A stretch of 41,754 nt of DNA from Chromatiales bacterium (GTDB taxonomy: Bacteria > Pseudomonadota > Gammaproteobacteria > Thiohalomonadales > Thiohalomonadaceae). The notes below the pieces were generated by a model that saw only the letters and a program-made list of their open reading frames with translations, did not search any database and was not told the origin of the DNA. Of this stretch, positions 33,299-41,754 are shown one piece after another. Where the stretch lies: contig JAOUQQ010000010.1 of the NCBI GenBank assembly GCA_029879245.1, positions 1 through 41,754 of the forward strand, read 5' to 3'. The position numbers and the translations under genes were made by a program. Positions within the stretch are counted from its first letter, which is position 1. Each line of letters opens with the position of its first letter.

Positions 33299-36202
33299 TT
33301 GCCAGCTGAAACTTTTAGACGCAGATTTCTCCTCTTCATCTTACTGACCTGGATGTTGCCCCCGCTGTTTGGGCTCTCCTTTCTGGTCTTTCTCGAGACG
33401 TTTACCTTTGATGAGATTGCACGGGTGGTGCGAGGCTCGGGCTTCGGCTTCCTTGCTGTCGGAACACTGCTCTTTGCACTCTGGTACTTCAACCGCTTTG
33501 CCCTCCCCTGGTTGGCCTACTTGCGGTTACCGGATCAAAACAATACCGAGAGGGCACTTATTCAGTTAAGACGGTTTGCGTATCACTACTGGGGTCTGTT
33601 TACCCTGACCATGGGGGTACGCCCTACATATATGATGCTGAGCGCAGAGCACCTTCTCGGTAGTGAAACTGTTGCGGCCGACTGGTTTCGGGTGCACCTG
33701 GTACTGTTGCTGGTATTCATCCTCTTTGGACTCCCCTTTTACATCCTGATCTCGGATCTGCTCGGCCAGTTATTGGGGGGGATAAAGCTGGAGCGACCGC
33801 AGCTGAGTGTGAAGGCGAAGATATTCCTCATCGGATCACTGATTCCACTACTGATAGACACGGCCCTGGTACTCTTTTTCTGGTCTCGAACCGGATATTT
33901 TTCCGGTGATACCATCCTCTTCTGGCTCATGCTGGAGGGGCTGGCGATTGCCGGCACCCTGTTGTTTGTGCGCAGCATCACCCAGTCACTTAGCCCATTG
34001 CAGAGTCTGATCCGTCAGCAACCACGATTGAATGAACTGGAGCTTGCCTCACTACGAGGCGTCTCCACCGATGAGCTTGGGATTCTCGCCAATGAGTACC
34101 GGCAACTGCTGCAGCACCATATGGCGCTTACCGCGAGGTTACGTAAGTCAGAGGAGTGGTTGAGCAATATTCTGGAGAATATGCAGGATACCTTCTACCG
34201 TACGGATCTGCAGGGGCGAATCCTCTATATCACCCCCATGGTAGAGCGGGTGCTTGGCTACCGCCCGGATGAACTTGTGGGAACCCGCATGGCCGATCTC
34301 TATCTTGAACCATCGGCACGTGAGCGTTTTTTGGCCGATCTGGAGGCGAATCATGGGGCGGTGCGTAACTATACTTCAGCGCTACGCCACCGTAACGGTT
34401 CTACCGTCTGGGCATCGACCAACGCCCACTATTATCTGGATGAAGAGGGGGCGTTGGCCGGTGTGGAGGGTAACTCTCGAGATATAACAGTACTGAAACT
34501 GGCCGAGCAGGCGTTACAGCAGGAACAACAACGCCTGTTAGCGACTTTAGAGTCGATCACCGACGCGGTGATCACCACCGACACCTCGGGGGTGATTGAC
34601 TACCTCAATCCGGTGGCGGAGCGTCTGCTGAGCAGGGGTGAATCGGTAACCGGTTTCCACTACATATCAGTATTGCCTCTCTATGATGAGGTGAATGAGA
34701 AGGAGCTGGATGATCTGGTTAAGCTCTGTCTTTCGCACCAGGGGAGCTTCGTTAATGCCAACAATGCCGTCTTTAGACGCGAGGATGGGCGAGAGTTTGT
34801 GCTCAAGGTCTCTGCCTCCTCCATGCTAGGCAGCGATGGCAAACTTAGTGGTGCGGTACTGGTGTTACACGATATTACTGAGAGCATGAAGATGACGCGC
34901 CAGCTCAACTATTTGGCGGCCCATGACCCACTCACCGGACTGGTCAACAGGCGCGAATTCGAACATCGGCTTGCCCAGGCGATTCATACTGCTGAGGGTC
35001 AGAGTAAGGGGCATGTACTGCTCTATCTGGATCTGGATCAGTTCAAGGTGGTTAATGATACCTGCGGTCATCGGGCCGGTGATGAGCTACTCAAGCAGGT
35101 AGGACTTTTGCTTGAGTCACGGTTACGCGAAAGCGATGTCCTGGCGCGTCTTGGTGGTGATGAGTTTGCGGTGTTACTCGAACACTGTCCGCTGGAGAAG
35201 GCGCAGCAACAGGCTGACGCGTTGCGCCAGATGGTCAAGGAGTTCCGCTTCGTCTGGGAGGAGAAGAGCTTCGAGATTGGCATCAGTATCGGGTTGGTAC
35301 CCATCTACAGCTCTGAACAGAGTATGGGGGAGCTGCTCTCGGCCGCTGATGCCGCCTGTTATTTTGCCAAGGAGCAGGGACGTAATCGCGTCTACACCTA
35401 TCATGGTGATCATGCGACACTTGAGCGCCACGGTGAGATGAGTTGGGTACACCGTATCACAGAGGCCTTTGAGGCAGAACGTTTTCGCCTCGATGCACAG
35501 TACATCGCCCCATTGCAGCAGAGCGGTGGATTACCTCACTATGAGGTGCTGTTGCGCATGGTCAGCGAAGAGGGCCATATAGTGCCCCCGATGGCCTTTA
35601 TCCCCGCTGCCGAACGCTACAACTTGATGCCGACCATTGACCGCTGGGTGATTCGTACTACCTTTGCTCAGCTATGTCATGCAAGGGAGGAGAGTGGAAG
35701 GGTACCCATTGGGGTCTCTATCAACCTCTCCGGTCAGTCACTGGCGGATGACTATTTCCTCGAATTTGTCGTCGCTCAGCTTGAGAACGCAGATATTGAC
35801 CCATCACAGATCTGTTTTGAGATCACAGAGACGGCGGCTATCACCAATCTAAGCCGTGCGATGATGCTGTTTAGTGAGTTGCGCAAACGAGGTTGCAGCT
35901 TTTCACTGGATGATTTTGGCAGCGGCCTCTCCTCCTACGGTTATCTCAAGACCCTGCCGGTGGACTACCTGAAGATAGATGGTGCCTTCGTCAAGGATAT
36001 CCTTGAGGATCCTATTGATGAAACAATGGTCGAGGCGATCCATAAGGTAGGGCATGTGATGGAGCTGCAGACAATCGCCGAGTTTGTCGAAAGCGAGGCA
36101 ATTGCCACCAGATTGCGGGAGATGGGGGTCGATTTTGCTCAGGGCTACGCTATCTCACCCCCGGAGCCACTTGATGTGGTTCTGGCCCGTCACAATAACT
36201 GA
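33299..36202 (+). CDS. Membrane PAS-PAS-GGDEF-EAL c-di-GMP signalling protein
   Basis: 967 residues from a TTG at 33299 that lacks a strong ribosome binding site; a later start is possible. Order: about six membrane helices (10-225) with a HAMP-like exit (about 226-280), PAS 1 (about 285-400), PAS 2 (about 410-530), GGDEF (about 535-700) with intact GGDEF at 619-623 and an inhibitory RxxD at 610-613, and EAL (about 715-960). The EAL signature reads EVLLR at 749, with NLSGQSL, EITETAA, DDFGSGLSSYGYL, LKIDGAFV, AEFVESE and QGYAISPPEP, so the phosphodiesterase half may also work. Bifunctional or switched enzyme. Follows argG by 52 bases. Confidence 0.92.
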   Translation: MPAETFRRRFLLFILLTWMLPPLFGLSFLVFLETFTFDEIARVVRGSGFGFLAVGTLLFALWYFNRFALPWLAYLRLPDQNNTERALIQLRRFAYHYWGLFTLTMGVRPTYMMLSAEHLLGSETVAADWFRVHLVLLLVFILFGLPFYILISDLLGQLLGGIKLERPQLSVKAKIFLIGSLIPLLIDTALVLFFWSRTGYFSGDTILFWLMLEGLAIAGTLLFVRSITQSLSPLQSLIRQQPRLNELELASLRGVSTDELGILANEYRQLLQHHMALTARLRKSEEWLSNILENMQDTFYRTDLQGRILYITPMVERVLGYRPDELVGTRMADLYLEPSARERFLADLEANHGAVRNYTSALRHRNGSTVWASTNAHYYLDEEGALAGVEGNSRDITVLKLAEQALQQEQQRLLATLESITDAVITTDTSGVIDYLNPVAERLLSRGESVTGFHYISVLPLYDEVNEKELDDLVKLCLSHQGSFVNANNAVFRREDGREFVLKVSASSMLGSDGKLSGAVLVLHDITESMKMTRQLNYLAAHDPLTGLVNRREFEHRLAQAIHTAEGQSKGHVLLYLDLDQFKVVNDTCGHRAGDELLKQVGLLLESRLRESDVLARLGGDEFAVLLEHCPLEKAQQQADALRQMVKEFRFVWEEKSFEIGISIGLVPIYSSEQSMGELLSAADAACYFAKEQGRNRVYTYHGDHATLERHGEMSWVHRITEAFEAERFRLDAQYIAPLQQSGGLPHYEVLLRMVSEEGHIVPPMAFIPAAERYNLMPTIDRWVIRTTFAQLCHAREESGRVPIGVSINLSGQSLADDYFLEFVVAQLENADIDPSQICFEITETAAITNLSRAMMLFSELRKRGCSFSLDDFGSGLSSYGYLKTLPVDYLKIDGAFVKDILEDPIDETMVEAIHKVGHVMELQTIAEFVESEAIATRLREMGVDFAQGYAISPPEPLDVVLARHNN

Positions 36203-36238
36203 TACCGTTATCCTTTGTCGGTAACCGGGAGATAACAT

Positions 36239-36622
36239 ATGCGACTACTCCACACTATGCTACGGGTTGGTGACCTGCAGCGCTCCATTGATTTCTATAC
36301 CCGTATCCTGGGCATGAGACTACTGCGTCAGAGCGACTATCCGGAGGGAAAGTTTACCCTTGCCTTTCTCGGATATGGTGATGAATCAGAAAATACGGTA
36401 CTGGAGCTGACTTATAACTGGGGCGTTGAGCAGTATGACGTCGGGAGTGGTTTTGGTCACCTCGCCATTGAGGTGGAGGATGTCTATCGTGCGGCAGAGA
36501 AGATTGACGAGCAGGGTGGCAAGATCATCCGTGAGGCGGGGCCGATGAATGCTGGCAGCACGATTATCGCCTTTGTCGAGGACCCTGACGGCTATCCGAT
36601 TGAGCTTATCGGTAAACGTTAG
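36239..36622 (+). CDS. gloA: Lactoylglutathione lyase (glyoxalase I)
   Basis: 127 residues. All four metal ligands of the E. coli Ni2+-type enzyme are at the same positions: His5, Glu56, His74 and Glu122, in [23 protein letters not shown] and PIELI. It converts the methylglyoxal-glutathione adduct to S-lactoylglutathione. GGGAGATAACAT upstream of the ATG fits a ribosome binding site. Its stop interlocks with the stop of the convergent lipoprotein gene. Confidence 0.97.
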   Translation: MRLLHTMLRVGDLQRSIDFYTRILGMRLLRQSDYPEGKFTLAFLGYGDESENTVLELTYNWGVEQYDVGSGFGHLAIEVEDVYRAAEKIDEQGGKIIREAGPMNAGSTIIAFVEDPDGYPIELIGKR

Positions 36623-36999
36623 GAGTCGCTGCTACGCAGCAACGACAGTAGTTCGCGGGTGGTTGTACCGGCCACGGCAAACTGCTCGCATCGTCCGTTA
36701 TCACCCGTGTCTTCATAGGAGAGGGCGTAGAGCTGGGTCACCAGTTTGCGACTGGTCAATTGCTCAGGGCTATCACTCCTTAGCAGTCGGCTAAATTGAT
36801 CAAGTGTGTCAACCGTTACCGAGGCCCAGTAGGTGGCGCTGAAACTCTCATCACGGTCACCGCAGTTATTGCTGGCACTGCTCAGGGCATCACTTAGCGC
36901 ATAGAGTTGCCCATAGCGAAATTCGTGGGGTATCGCCTGATCCAGGCTGGCGCAGGCGGAGAGCAGCAGCAGGATCAGCGAGCCTGTTACACGCGTCAT
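36619..36999 (-). CDS. Small predicted lipoprotein, unknown function
   Basis: 126 residues. The signal ends in LLLLSAC, a good lipobox with Cys16 as the first mature residue, so it should be lipidated in the envelope. The mature part has two further cysteines (NNCGDR and GRCEQF) that could form a disulfide. No family recognised. Convergent with gloA, overlapping in stop codons. Confidence 0.72.
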   Translation of the reverse strand: MTRVTGSLILLLLSACASLDQAIPHEFRYGQLYALSDALSSASNNCGDRDESFSATYWASVTVDTLDQFSRLLRSDSPEQLTSRKLVTQLYALSYEDTGDNGRCEQFAVAGTTTRELLSLLRSSDS

Positions 37000-37149
37000 G
37001 TACGGTCTCCGTAGCTCAGGAGTTGATCAGGGACTCATCTGGATGGGGTCATCCATTGCAGTCATCGTGTCCCAGGGCCTGGTTGGTGGGATGCCCTGTT
37101 TGGGTGGCACTAAATGGCTGGCTATGGCTCTGAATTGGGGATTGGGTAA

Positions 37150-37165
37150 CCGGCTTTCAAGCCGG
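37150..37165 (-). terminator. Hairpin downstream of the nth operon, possible weak terminator
   Basis: CCGGCTT/AAGCCGG with a two-base gap lies 29 bases after the end of the DUF1841 gene on the minus strand. The following bases are GGTTACCC, not a T-run, so termination would be weak. The rest of 37000-37193 shows no gene. Confidence 0.35.
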
Positions 37166-37193
37166 AAAAGAGGTTTACTGTGTTTGCTTGTGG

Positions 37194-37619
37194 TTACAGT
37201 GACCGTAGGCACTCCAGATAGGCGATCTCGTCCGGGGGGCTATTATTGCGCTGTGCCAGCCACATCACCTCACCCAGGCACTCCATCATTCGATGTTCCG
37301 CTGCATGTGGGTCACTAAATCGCCTCAGCAGGGCGTCATAGGCGCTATCGATGCCAGCCGGACGGCTGGTTGAGAGCTGTTCTCGTATTGCAATATGCAT
37401 CCCCATGTGTAGAAAGGGATTAACCTCACCCTGTTCCGGACTGGTTTCGTGGCCCAGCGCCTGTTCCTCACTGTCTAGCAGAGAGTGGTACTCAGGGTGG
37501 AGGATGATGACATCAATAATCATCGCCTCCAGAGGCTCCACAGGCTGTTTTTCAATATGCTTACGCCAGGCGGTCAGATAGAAACGGCGTAATTCGTCAC
37601 GACTTTGGCCAAAAAACAT
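37194..37619 (-). CDS. DUF1841 family protein
   Basis: 141 residues, soluble, matching DUF1841 from its first residues ([20 protein letters not shown]) through HPEYHSLL, NPFLHMGMHIAIREQLSTSRP and HRMMECLGEVMWLAQRNN. The family often sits next to nth in gammaproteobacteria; its function is not known. Its ATG overlaps the stop of nth by one base (TAATG), so translation is coupled. The conserved histidines could bind metal, but that is a guess. Confidence 0.88.
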   Translation of the reverse strand: MFFGQSRDELRRFYLTAWRKHIEKQPVEPLEAMIIDVIILHPEYHSLLDSEEQALGHETSPEQGEVNPFLHMGMHIAIREQLSTSRPAGIDSAYDALLRRFSDPHAAEHRMMECLGEVMWLAQRNNSPPDEIAYLECLRSL

Positions 37620-38254
37620 TACTCGATCACCTTCTGTTTGTATTCACACAGATCCTCAATGATACAGGCCCCGCAACGTGGCTTGCGTGCCACACAGATG
37701 TAGCGGCCGTGCAGAATCAACCAGTGATGAGCATCCTGCAAAAACTCATCGGGGATGAATTTGAGCAGCCTTTTCTCTACCTCCAGAACCGTTTTGCCTG
37801 GGGCGATTTTTGTACGGTTGGATACACGGAAAATGTGGGTGTCGACCGCCATGGTTGGGTGGCCGAAGGCGGTGTTGAGTACCACGTTGGCGGTCTTACG
37901 CCCCACTCCCGGCAGCGCCTCCAGTGCCTTGCGATCCTCTGGTACCTCGCTCCCATACTGCGCGATAAGGATCCCGCAGGTTTTGATGATGTTAGCCCCC
38001 TTGGAATTGAAGAGGCCAATTGTCTTGATGTACTCCTTCAGCCCCTCCTCTCCGAGGGCGAGGATCTTCTCCGGGGTATTGGCGACGGGAAAGAGTCTAT
38101 CGGTCGCCTTGTTGACACCCTTGTCCGTGGCCTGAGCCGACAGGATCACCGCTACCAGCAACTCAAAAGGGGTAGAGTAATTTAACTCCGTGGTGGGGTG
38201 TGGATTGTCAGAGCGTAGTCGGGCAAAAATCTGCTGGCGTTTTTCTCGGTTCAT
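37619..38254 (-). CDS. nth: Endonuclease III
   Basis: 211 residues. Lys120 in the helix-hairpin-helix [14 protein letters not shown] and Asp138 in [10 protein letters not shown] are the catalytic pair, at E. coli positions. The C-terminal 4Fe-4S motif C-x6-C-x2-C-x5-C is present ([17 protein letters not shown]). It removes oxidised pyrimidines from DNA and cuts the resulting abasic site. First gene of an operon with DUF1841. Confidence 0.97.
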   Translation of the reverse strand: MNREKRQQIFARLRSDNPHPTTELNYSTPFELLVAVILSAQATDKGVNKATDRLFPVANTPEKILALGEEGLKEYIKTIGLFNSKGANIIKTCGILIAQYGSEVPEDRKALEALPGVGRKTANVVLNTAFGHPTMAVDTHIFRVSNRTKIAPGKTVLEVEKRLLKFIPDEFLQDAHHWLILHGRYICVARKPRCGACIIEDLCEYKQKVIE

Positions 38255-38523
38255 GGCTCGCTGATGATGGTGAGGTGAGGCGTTACTCTAACGAATGTCC
38301 CACCGATTGCCTAGGGTGTTCGATGAGCTTGTCGCCTGGCGGGGAGAATCCATACAGAGATTTGCATATTACCCATGAGTTGTAGGAGTATAGAGGGCGT
38401 TGAGATTAATAAAAAACAGGCCGGATTCACCATCGATGTGATTGAACAGGTCGAAGATATAGCACGCATCATAAATCGGCGCTGCAACCGGAGTTTCGGG
38501 GCACGCCAGACAAGGGGGAGAGG

Positions 38524-40005
38524 GTGCGACTCGGTTTGCCATTTGTACTCTGCCTGACGTTTTCTCTAACGTTTAATGCAGCGGCAGCCTCATCTGCAGA
38601 GGATGTTGCCTCGCTCTCGCGTCAGCTCGATCTCTACTACGCCCTGCAACAGCGGATTGCCCAGCCTGGGGAGATCTCCGAGGAGGGTCTATCCGGACTT
38701 AAGCTCCTATTAGCACAGCTCTATACGGAAATGGGGATGTTGCTTGCCGCCGAACATACCCTCAATGAGTTGCAGGGGGGGCCCTCAATACAACAGTTGC
38801 GAGATATGGGGAGGTTGATGTTAGCCCGTCAGTATCGAATGCGTGGAGAGGTGGAGTCCTCTCAGGCACAACTGGATGCGATTGGTGGAAAACTCGATAC
38901 CATGCTGGAGAACGAGCGTCTGCAGATGATAGCCCTCTCGGCGCTGGAACAGGGAGATCGTGATGAGGCGCTGAAGCGATTTGGTGAGGTACAGGGTGGG
39001 GAGCGCGCAATGCTGCTTGCTCGCTTTAACTATGCAGCCCTGTTGTTGCAGGGGGCAAATCAGGAACACGGACTTATCCTGCTACAGGAGTTGGCAGCAC
39101 ACACCTCTAATGCGCCAGCCGTCAGTGCGTTGAAGGATCGAGCCAATTTGTTATTGGGCTACTTTTTTTTGCGCCGCGGACATAATGAAGAGGCAATCAC
39201 ATTTTTACGCAAGATACGTTTACACGGGCCTTACTCACGGGCCGCCCTGCTAGCACAGGGGTGGGCCGAACTGTCGCTACGGGGGCCGGAGTATGCCATG
39301 GCACCATGGATGGAGTTACTCGCTGCCGGGGAGGGAGACAACCTCTCCGAGGAGGCGGCACTCGCCATTGCCAGTGCCATCTCAATAAAGGGGCCTACTC
39401 AGCGTGCGGTTGAACACTATGACCAACTGATAAAGCGTTATGAGGCAGAGCGGGAGCAGGTAAAGAGGGAGCTACATCGTCATCGCCAGCCCTATCCACA
39501 AGAGAGGGTCGAGACATATCTGGATGAACAGATGGGTGGTGATGATGGATATAAGTCGGTACCGGCCGTGGCGTTGAGGCGGTTGTTCGTATTAAAGAGA
39601 GAACTCTCCAGTGGTAGACATCAAAACAGGATTAAATCCGACGATGATAAATCCTACTTTGAGCAATTATGGGGAGTGCTACACGCATTATATCCGCGCA
39701 CAGATGAGTGGAGTGGTGTTGGGATCTCATCCCTTATTGCGCAAGGTACAGAGCAATATATTACCAATTTCAATCAGAGTGTTAGCGGCAGGTCACTGCA
39801 TATTGATTCAGTAGTGGAACAGCGAGTCGAAGAGGACAGACAGACCCTGGATGGTGAGATCACCGTTGTGGCGGAGTGGTATCGTAGGACACGTCTTACG
39901 CATCTGCAGGAGCGTGATGTGAGACTGGTCTCGTACCTTGAGCGGGCGAGGCTGGGGGTGGCGCGTAATCATGACCTTGCACTAAGTCAACAGGAGAGTG
40001 ACTAG
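38524..40005 (+). CDS. Exported TPR-repeat protein, unknown function
   Basis: 493 residues from GTG 38524, with GGGGGAGAGG upstream. A signal peptide (about 1-22, ending NAAAAS) makes it periplasmic or membrane-associated. Helical TPR-like repeats fill about 50-310, such as LYTEMGMLLAAEHTLNEL, EQGDRDEALKRFGEV and YFFLRRGHNEEAITFLRKI. The C-terminal 170 residues are charged. The next gene overlaps by one base and is a TPR lipoprotein, so they likely form one envelope complex. Such TPR pairs occur beside ExbB/ExbD/TonB-type or gliding-type motors, but the neighbours lie beyond the window. Confidence 0.78.
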   Translation: MRLGLPFVLCLTFSLTFNAAAASSAEDVASLSRQLDLYYALQQRIAQPGEISEEGLSGLKLLLAQLYTEMGMLLAAEHTLNELQGGPSIQQLRDMGRLMLARQYRMRGEVESSQAQLDAIGGKLDTMLENERLQMIALSALEQGDRDEALKRFGEVQGGERAMLLARFNYAALLLQGANQEHGLILLQELAAHTSNAPAVSALKDRANLLLGYFFLRRGHNEEAITFLRKIRLHGPYSRAALLAQGWAELSLRGPEYAMAPWMELLAAGEGDNLSEEAALAIASAISIKGPTQRAVEHYDQLIKRYEAEREQVKRELHRHRQPYPQERVETYLDEQMGGDDGYKSVPAVALRRLFVLKRELSSGRHQNRIKSDDDKSYFEQLWGVLHALYPRTDEWSGVGISSLIAQGTEQYITNFNQSVSGRSLHIDSVVEQRVEEDRQTLDGEITVVAEWYRRTRLTHLQERDVRLVSYLERARLGVARNHDLALSQQESD

Positions 40006-41754
40006 TGGCAGTTTGTCGCCGTTTACTAGTGGTGATAGCGATGCTTTCAGCCAGCGGGTGCGTGACGCTGCCAGAATCCAAAAGTAGTGATAGGCAGCTG
40101 GACCTTGGGGAGCTTTCTGATAGAAGTGTCTATATTGGAGATAGTCGACCGTTAAAAAGCAGTACGCCGCAACTACTGCAGGCTTATAGAGAGGTATTAC
40201 AGCACCATCATGATCCGGCGATACAGCGCGAAGCAAGAAAACGGGTTGCCGATCTTGAGGTGGAAGGCGCCATGGAATCGTCAAGAGGGGATTACAGCGG
40301 CAGCATAAGACGTTATCTTGCGATTCTCAGTGAACAGGATGGACATCCTGATAATGAAGAGCTGCTCTATAATCTGGCGCGTGCCTATGCGCAGCAGGGG
40401 CAGTTGGAGGAGCAGTACGGTGTGATGGCGCAGTTGCTTGCGAACTATCCTGATAGTCGATATCGATTGGAGATGTTATTTCGAAGTGCAGAGTATCTAT
40501 TCACCATAGGAAAAAATAGTGATGCTATTCAGCACTATCAGGCAATCCTGGCTATACGTGGCATTAATCCATATTACGAGCGTTCACTATACAAAAAGGG
40601 GTGGGCAGAATTACGGTTAATGAATCTTCAGAACTCCTATGATGATTTTTTTGCCATGATAAAACGTAAACTCCGTCCTGAACTACTGTCAAACAGTGAG
40701 CCACTCGAGTCGTTGCCACTCAGTGATGGCGATCGCGAGATCATTAGTGATGTTCTGCGTGGTATAACGCTTGCAGCGGCATTAAGTGGTGAGGACCTTC
40801 TGCTCAGGGTATTCGAAGATGACACCCTGAAACCCTATGCATATATCTTATATGCTGAAATCGTTGAGCGATATATTTCTCAGGAACGTTACAACGATGC
40901 GGCACGGGTTGCGGAGAGATTTGTACAAACAGCCCCTCATCATAACTATGCACCCAGGCTACAGATGAAGGTTCTTGAAAGTTATCGCTCAGGTGGGTTT
41001 AAGCGTCAATATCAACGGGCGCAGGAGGAATTTGTTGAACGATATCGCATTAATGGAGAACACTGGCGATTTCTGGCTGAGAATAGACAGAGTGAGCTCA
41101 GGCCTCACCTTAAAGAGAGTAATCGCGCATTAGCAACAAATGCCCACACTGTGGCACAGAGAAGCGGCAGGGGTGAGGATTATGACAGGGCGATACACTG
41201 GTATCGAATCTATCTTGACTCCTTTCCCGATGATGTCGAGGCTGCTGATCTTAATTACATGTTGGCAGACCTGCTCTTCTCCATTAAGCGATATGAAGAG
41301 GCTGCGCCAACCTATGAGAGAAGTGCTTACCAGTATCAACGAAGTGAAAAGAGTGCAGATGCGGGTTTTGCGGCACTAATTGCTTATCAGCGCCACGAGT
41401 TAAAAATTAGTGATAATGAGTTTCGCGAGAAGTGGCACTGGCTGGCGGTAAGCAGTGCGCTAAAGTTTGTTAATTACTTCCATGACGACCTGCGAACCCC
41501 AAAGGTGTTGGCAAATGCGGCACAGGAGCTTTATTCAATGCACCGCTATCAGCGATCAGCAGATACGGTACGGCTCCTTCTGACGCGAAGCCCACTGCCG
41601 GAACCCGAAGTGCTACGTACGGCATGGACGATACTCGGATACAGTGAATTTGAATTGGGACGTTACGCCGCTGCCGAGAAGGCCTATCGAGAAGTGTTGA
41701 TATTGACCCGCCCTGGAGATGCGCTCCATGCTCAGCGTATCGAGTGGCTTGCCG
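40005..41754 (+). CDS. TPR-repeat lipoprotein, partial (runs off the window)
   Basis: At least 583 codons, open to the window edge. GTG 40005 overlaps the preceding TAG by one base, with AGGAG eight bases upstream. The N-terminus, VVIAMLSASGC, is a lipoprotein signal with a slightly unusual lipobox (Ala at -3) and Cys19 as the lipidated residue. TPR-like units recur: GDYSGSIRRYLAIL, LYNLARAYAQQGQLEEQY, YLFTIGKNSDAIQHYQAIL, YMLADLLFSIKRYEEAAPTYERSA and LGYSEFELGRYAAAEKAYREV. Probably a scaffold on the outer-membrane inner leaflet working with the preceding protein. Base composition is more AT-rich than nth or argG. Confidence 0.8.
   Translation, partial: MAVCRRLLVVIAMLSASGCVTLPESKSSDRQLDLGELSDRSVYIGDSRPLKSSTPQLLQAYREVLQHHHDPAIQREARKRVADLEVEGAMESSRGDYSGSIRRYLAILSEQDGHPDNEELLYNLARAYAQQGQLEEQYGVMAQLLANYPDSRYRLEMLFRSAEYLFTIGKNSDAIQHYQAILAIRGINPYYERSLYKKGWAELRLMNLQNSYDDFFAMIKRKLRPELLSNSEPLESLPLSDGDREIISDVLRGITLAAALSGEDLLLRVFEDDTLKPYAYILYAEIVERYISQERYNDAARVAERFVQTAPHHNYAPRLQMKVLESYRSGGFKRQYQRAQEEFVERYRINGEHWRFLAENRQSELRPHLKESNRALATNAHTVAQRSGRGEDYDRAIHWYRIYLDSFPDDVEAADLNYMLADLLFSIKRYEEAAPTYERSAYQYQRSEKSADAGFAALIAYQRHELKISDNEFREKWHWLAVSSALKFVNYFHDDLRTPKVLANAAQELYSMHRYQRSADTVRLLLTRSPLPEPEVLRTAWTILGYSEFELGRYAAAEKAYREVLILTRPGDALHAQRIEWLA

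Noticed and set aside
38375-38557. A 60-codon frame before the TPR gene
   Set aside because: No ribosome binding site, overlaps the TPR gene start in another frame, and has no recognisable pattern. The 269-base gap 38255-38523 holds no other gene that I can support.

Overview
The window reads as chromosomal DNA of a free-living, probably marine or brackish gammaproteobacterium. Endonuclease III, dihydroorotase, RNase T and glyoxalase I match their gammaproteobacterial counterparts down to catalytic residue numbers. The SHP/diheme cytochrome cluster, an NhaD-type Na+/H+ antiporter, a MotY-type (Na+ motor) protein and a PDH operon with a lipoyl-bearing E3 are typical of sulfur-oxidising or denitrifying Chromatiales-like lineages. 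That taxonomic placement is inference. No rRNA, tRNA, CRISPR array or complete IS element was recognised.

Layout. 1-2140: redox operon with the 3' end of one cytochrome b561, a second b561 fused to a diheme c domain, the oxygen-binding cytochrome SHP, and a soluble diheme cytochrome. 2137-5801: RNase T, a TraB/GumN protein, an AT-rich patch with a small membrane protein, a decayed RAYT start and a long hairpin, then a small gene behind a hairpin-masked ribosome binding site downstream of pyrC. 5905-10577: DUF3301 protein, LysR regulator, small conserved protein, AI-2E-family exporter, an NTF2-like protein and a two-gene HDOD signalling pair. 10593-12770: a decaying island holding a flavoprotein-oxidoreductase fragment, TetR, a broken peroxiredoxin and an SDR lacking the usual Tyr/Lys, led by a 34-bp near-perfect palindrome. 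12851-17483: LysR divergent from an SLC13/RCK transporter, followed by nhaD and a strong terminator.

17489-19319 is a stand-alone, AT-rich holin plus SH3x3-muramidase endolysin cassette without other phage genes. 19988-25736 is lpdA-aceF-aceE (pyruvate dehydrogenase, minus strand), divergent from lipB-lipA, which make and attach the lipoyl groups the complex needs. 27848-33246: GGDEF/EAL protein, DUF2892 protein, M48 lipoprotein protease, MotY, and argG with a structured leader. 33299-38254: PAS-GGDEF-EAL protein, gloA, a small lipoprotein, and nth with a DUF1841 gene. 38524-end: two coupled exported TPR proteins, the second a predicted lipoprotein cut by the window edge.

The items most worth follow-up are the orphan lysis cassette, the tandem b561/SHP operon, the structured leaders of argG and of the gene after pyrC, the TetR-type palindrome in front of a partly decayed operon, and the 80-bp hairpin abutting a RAYT remnant.
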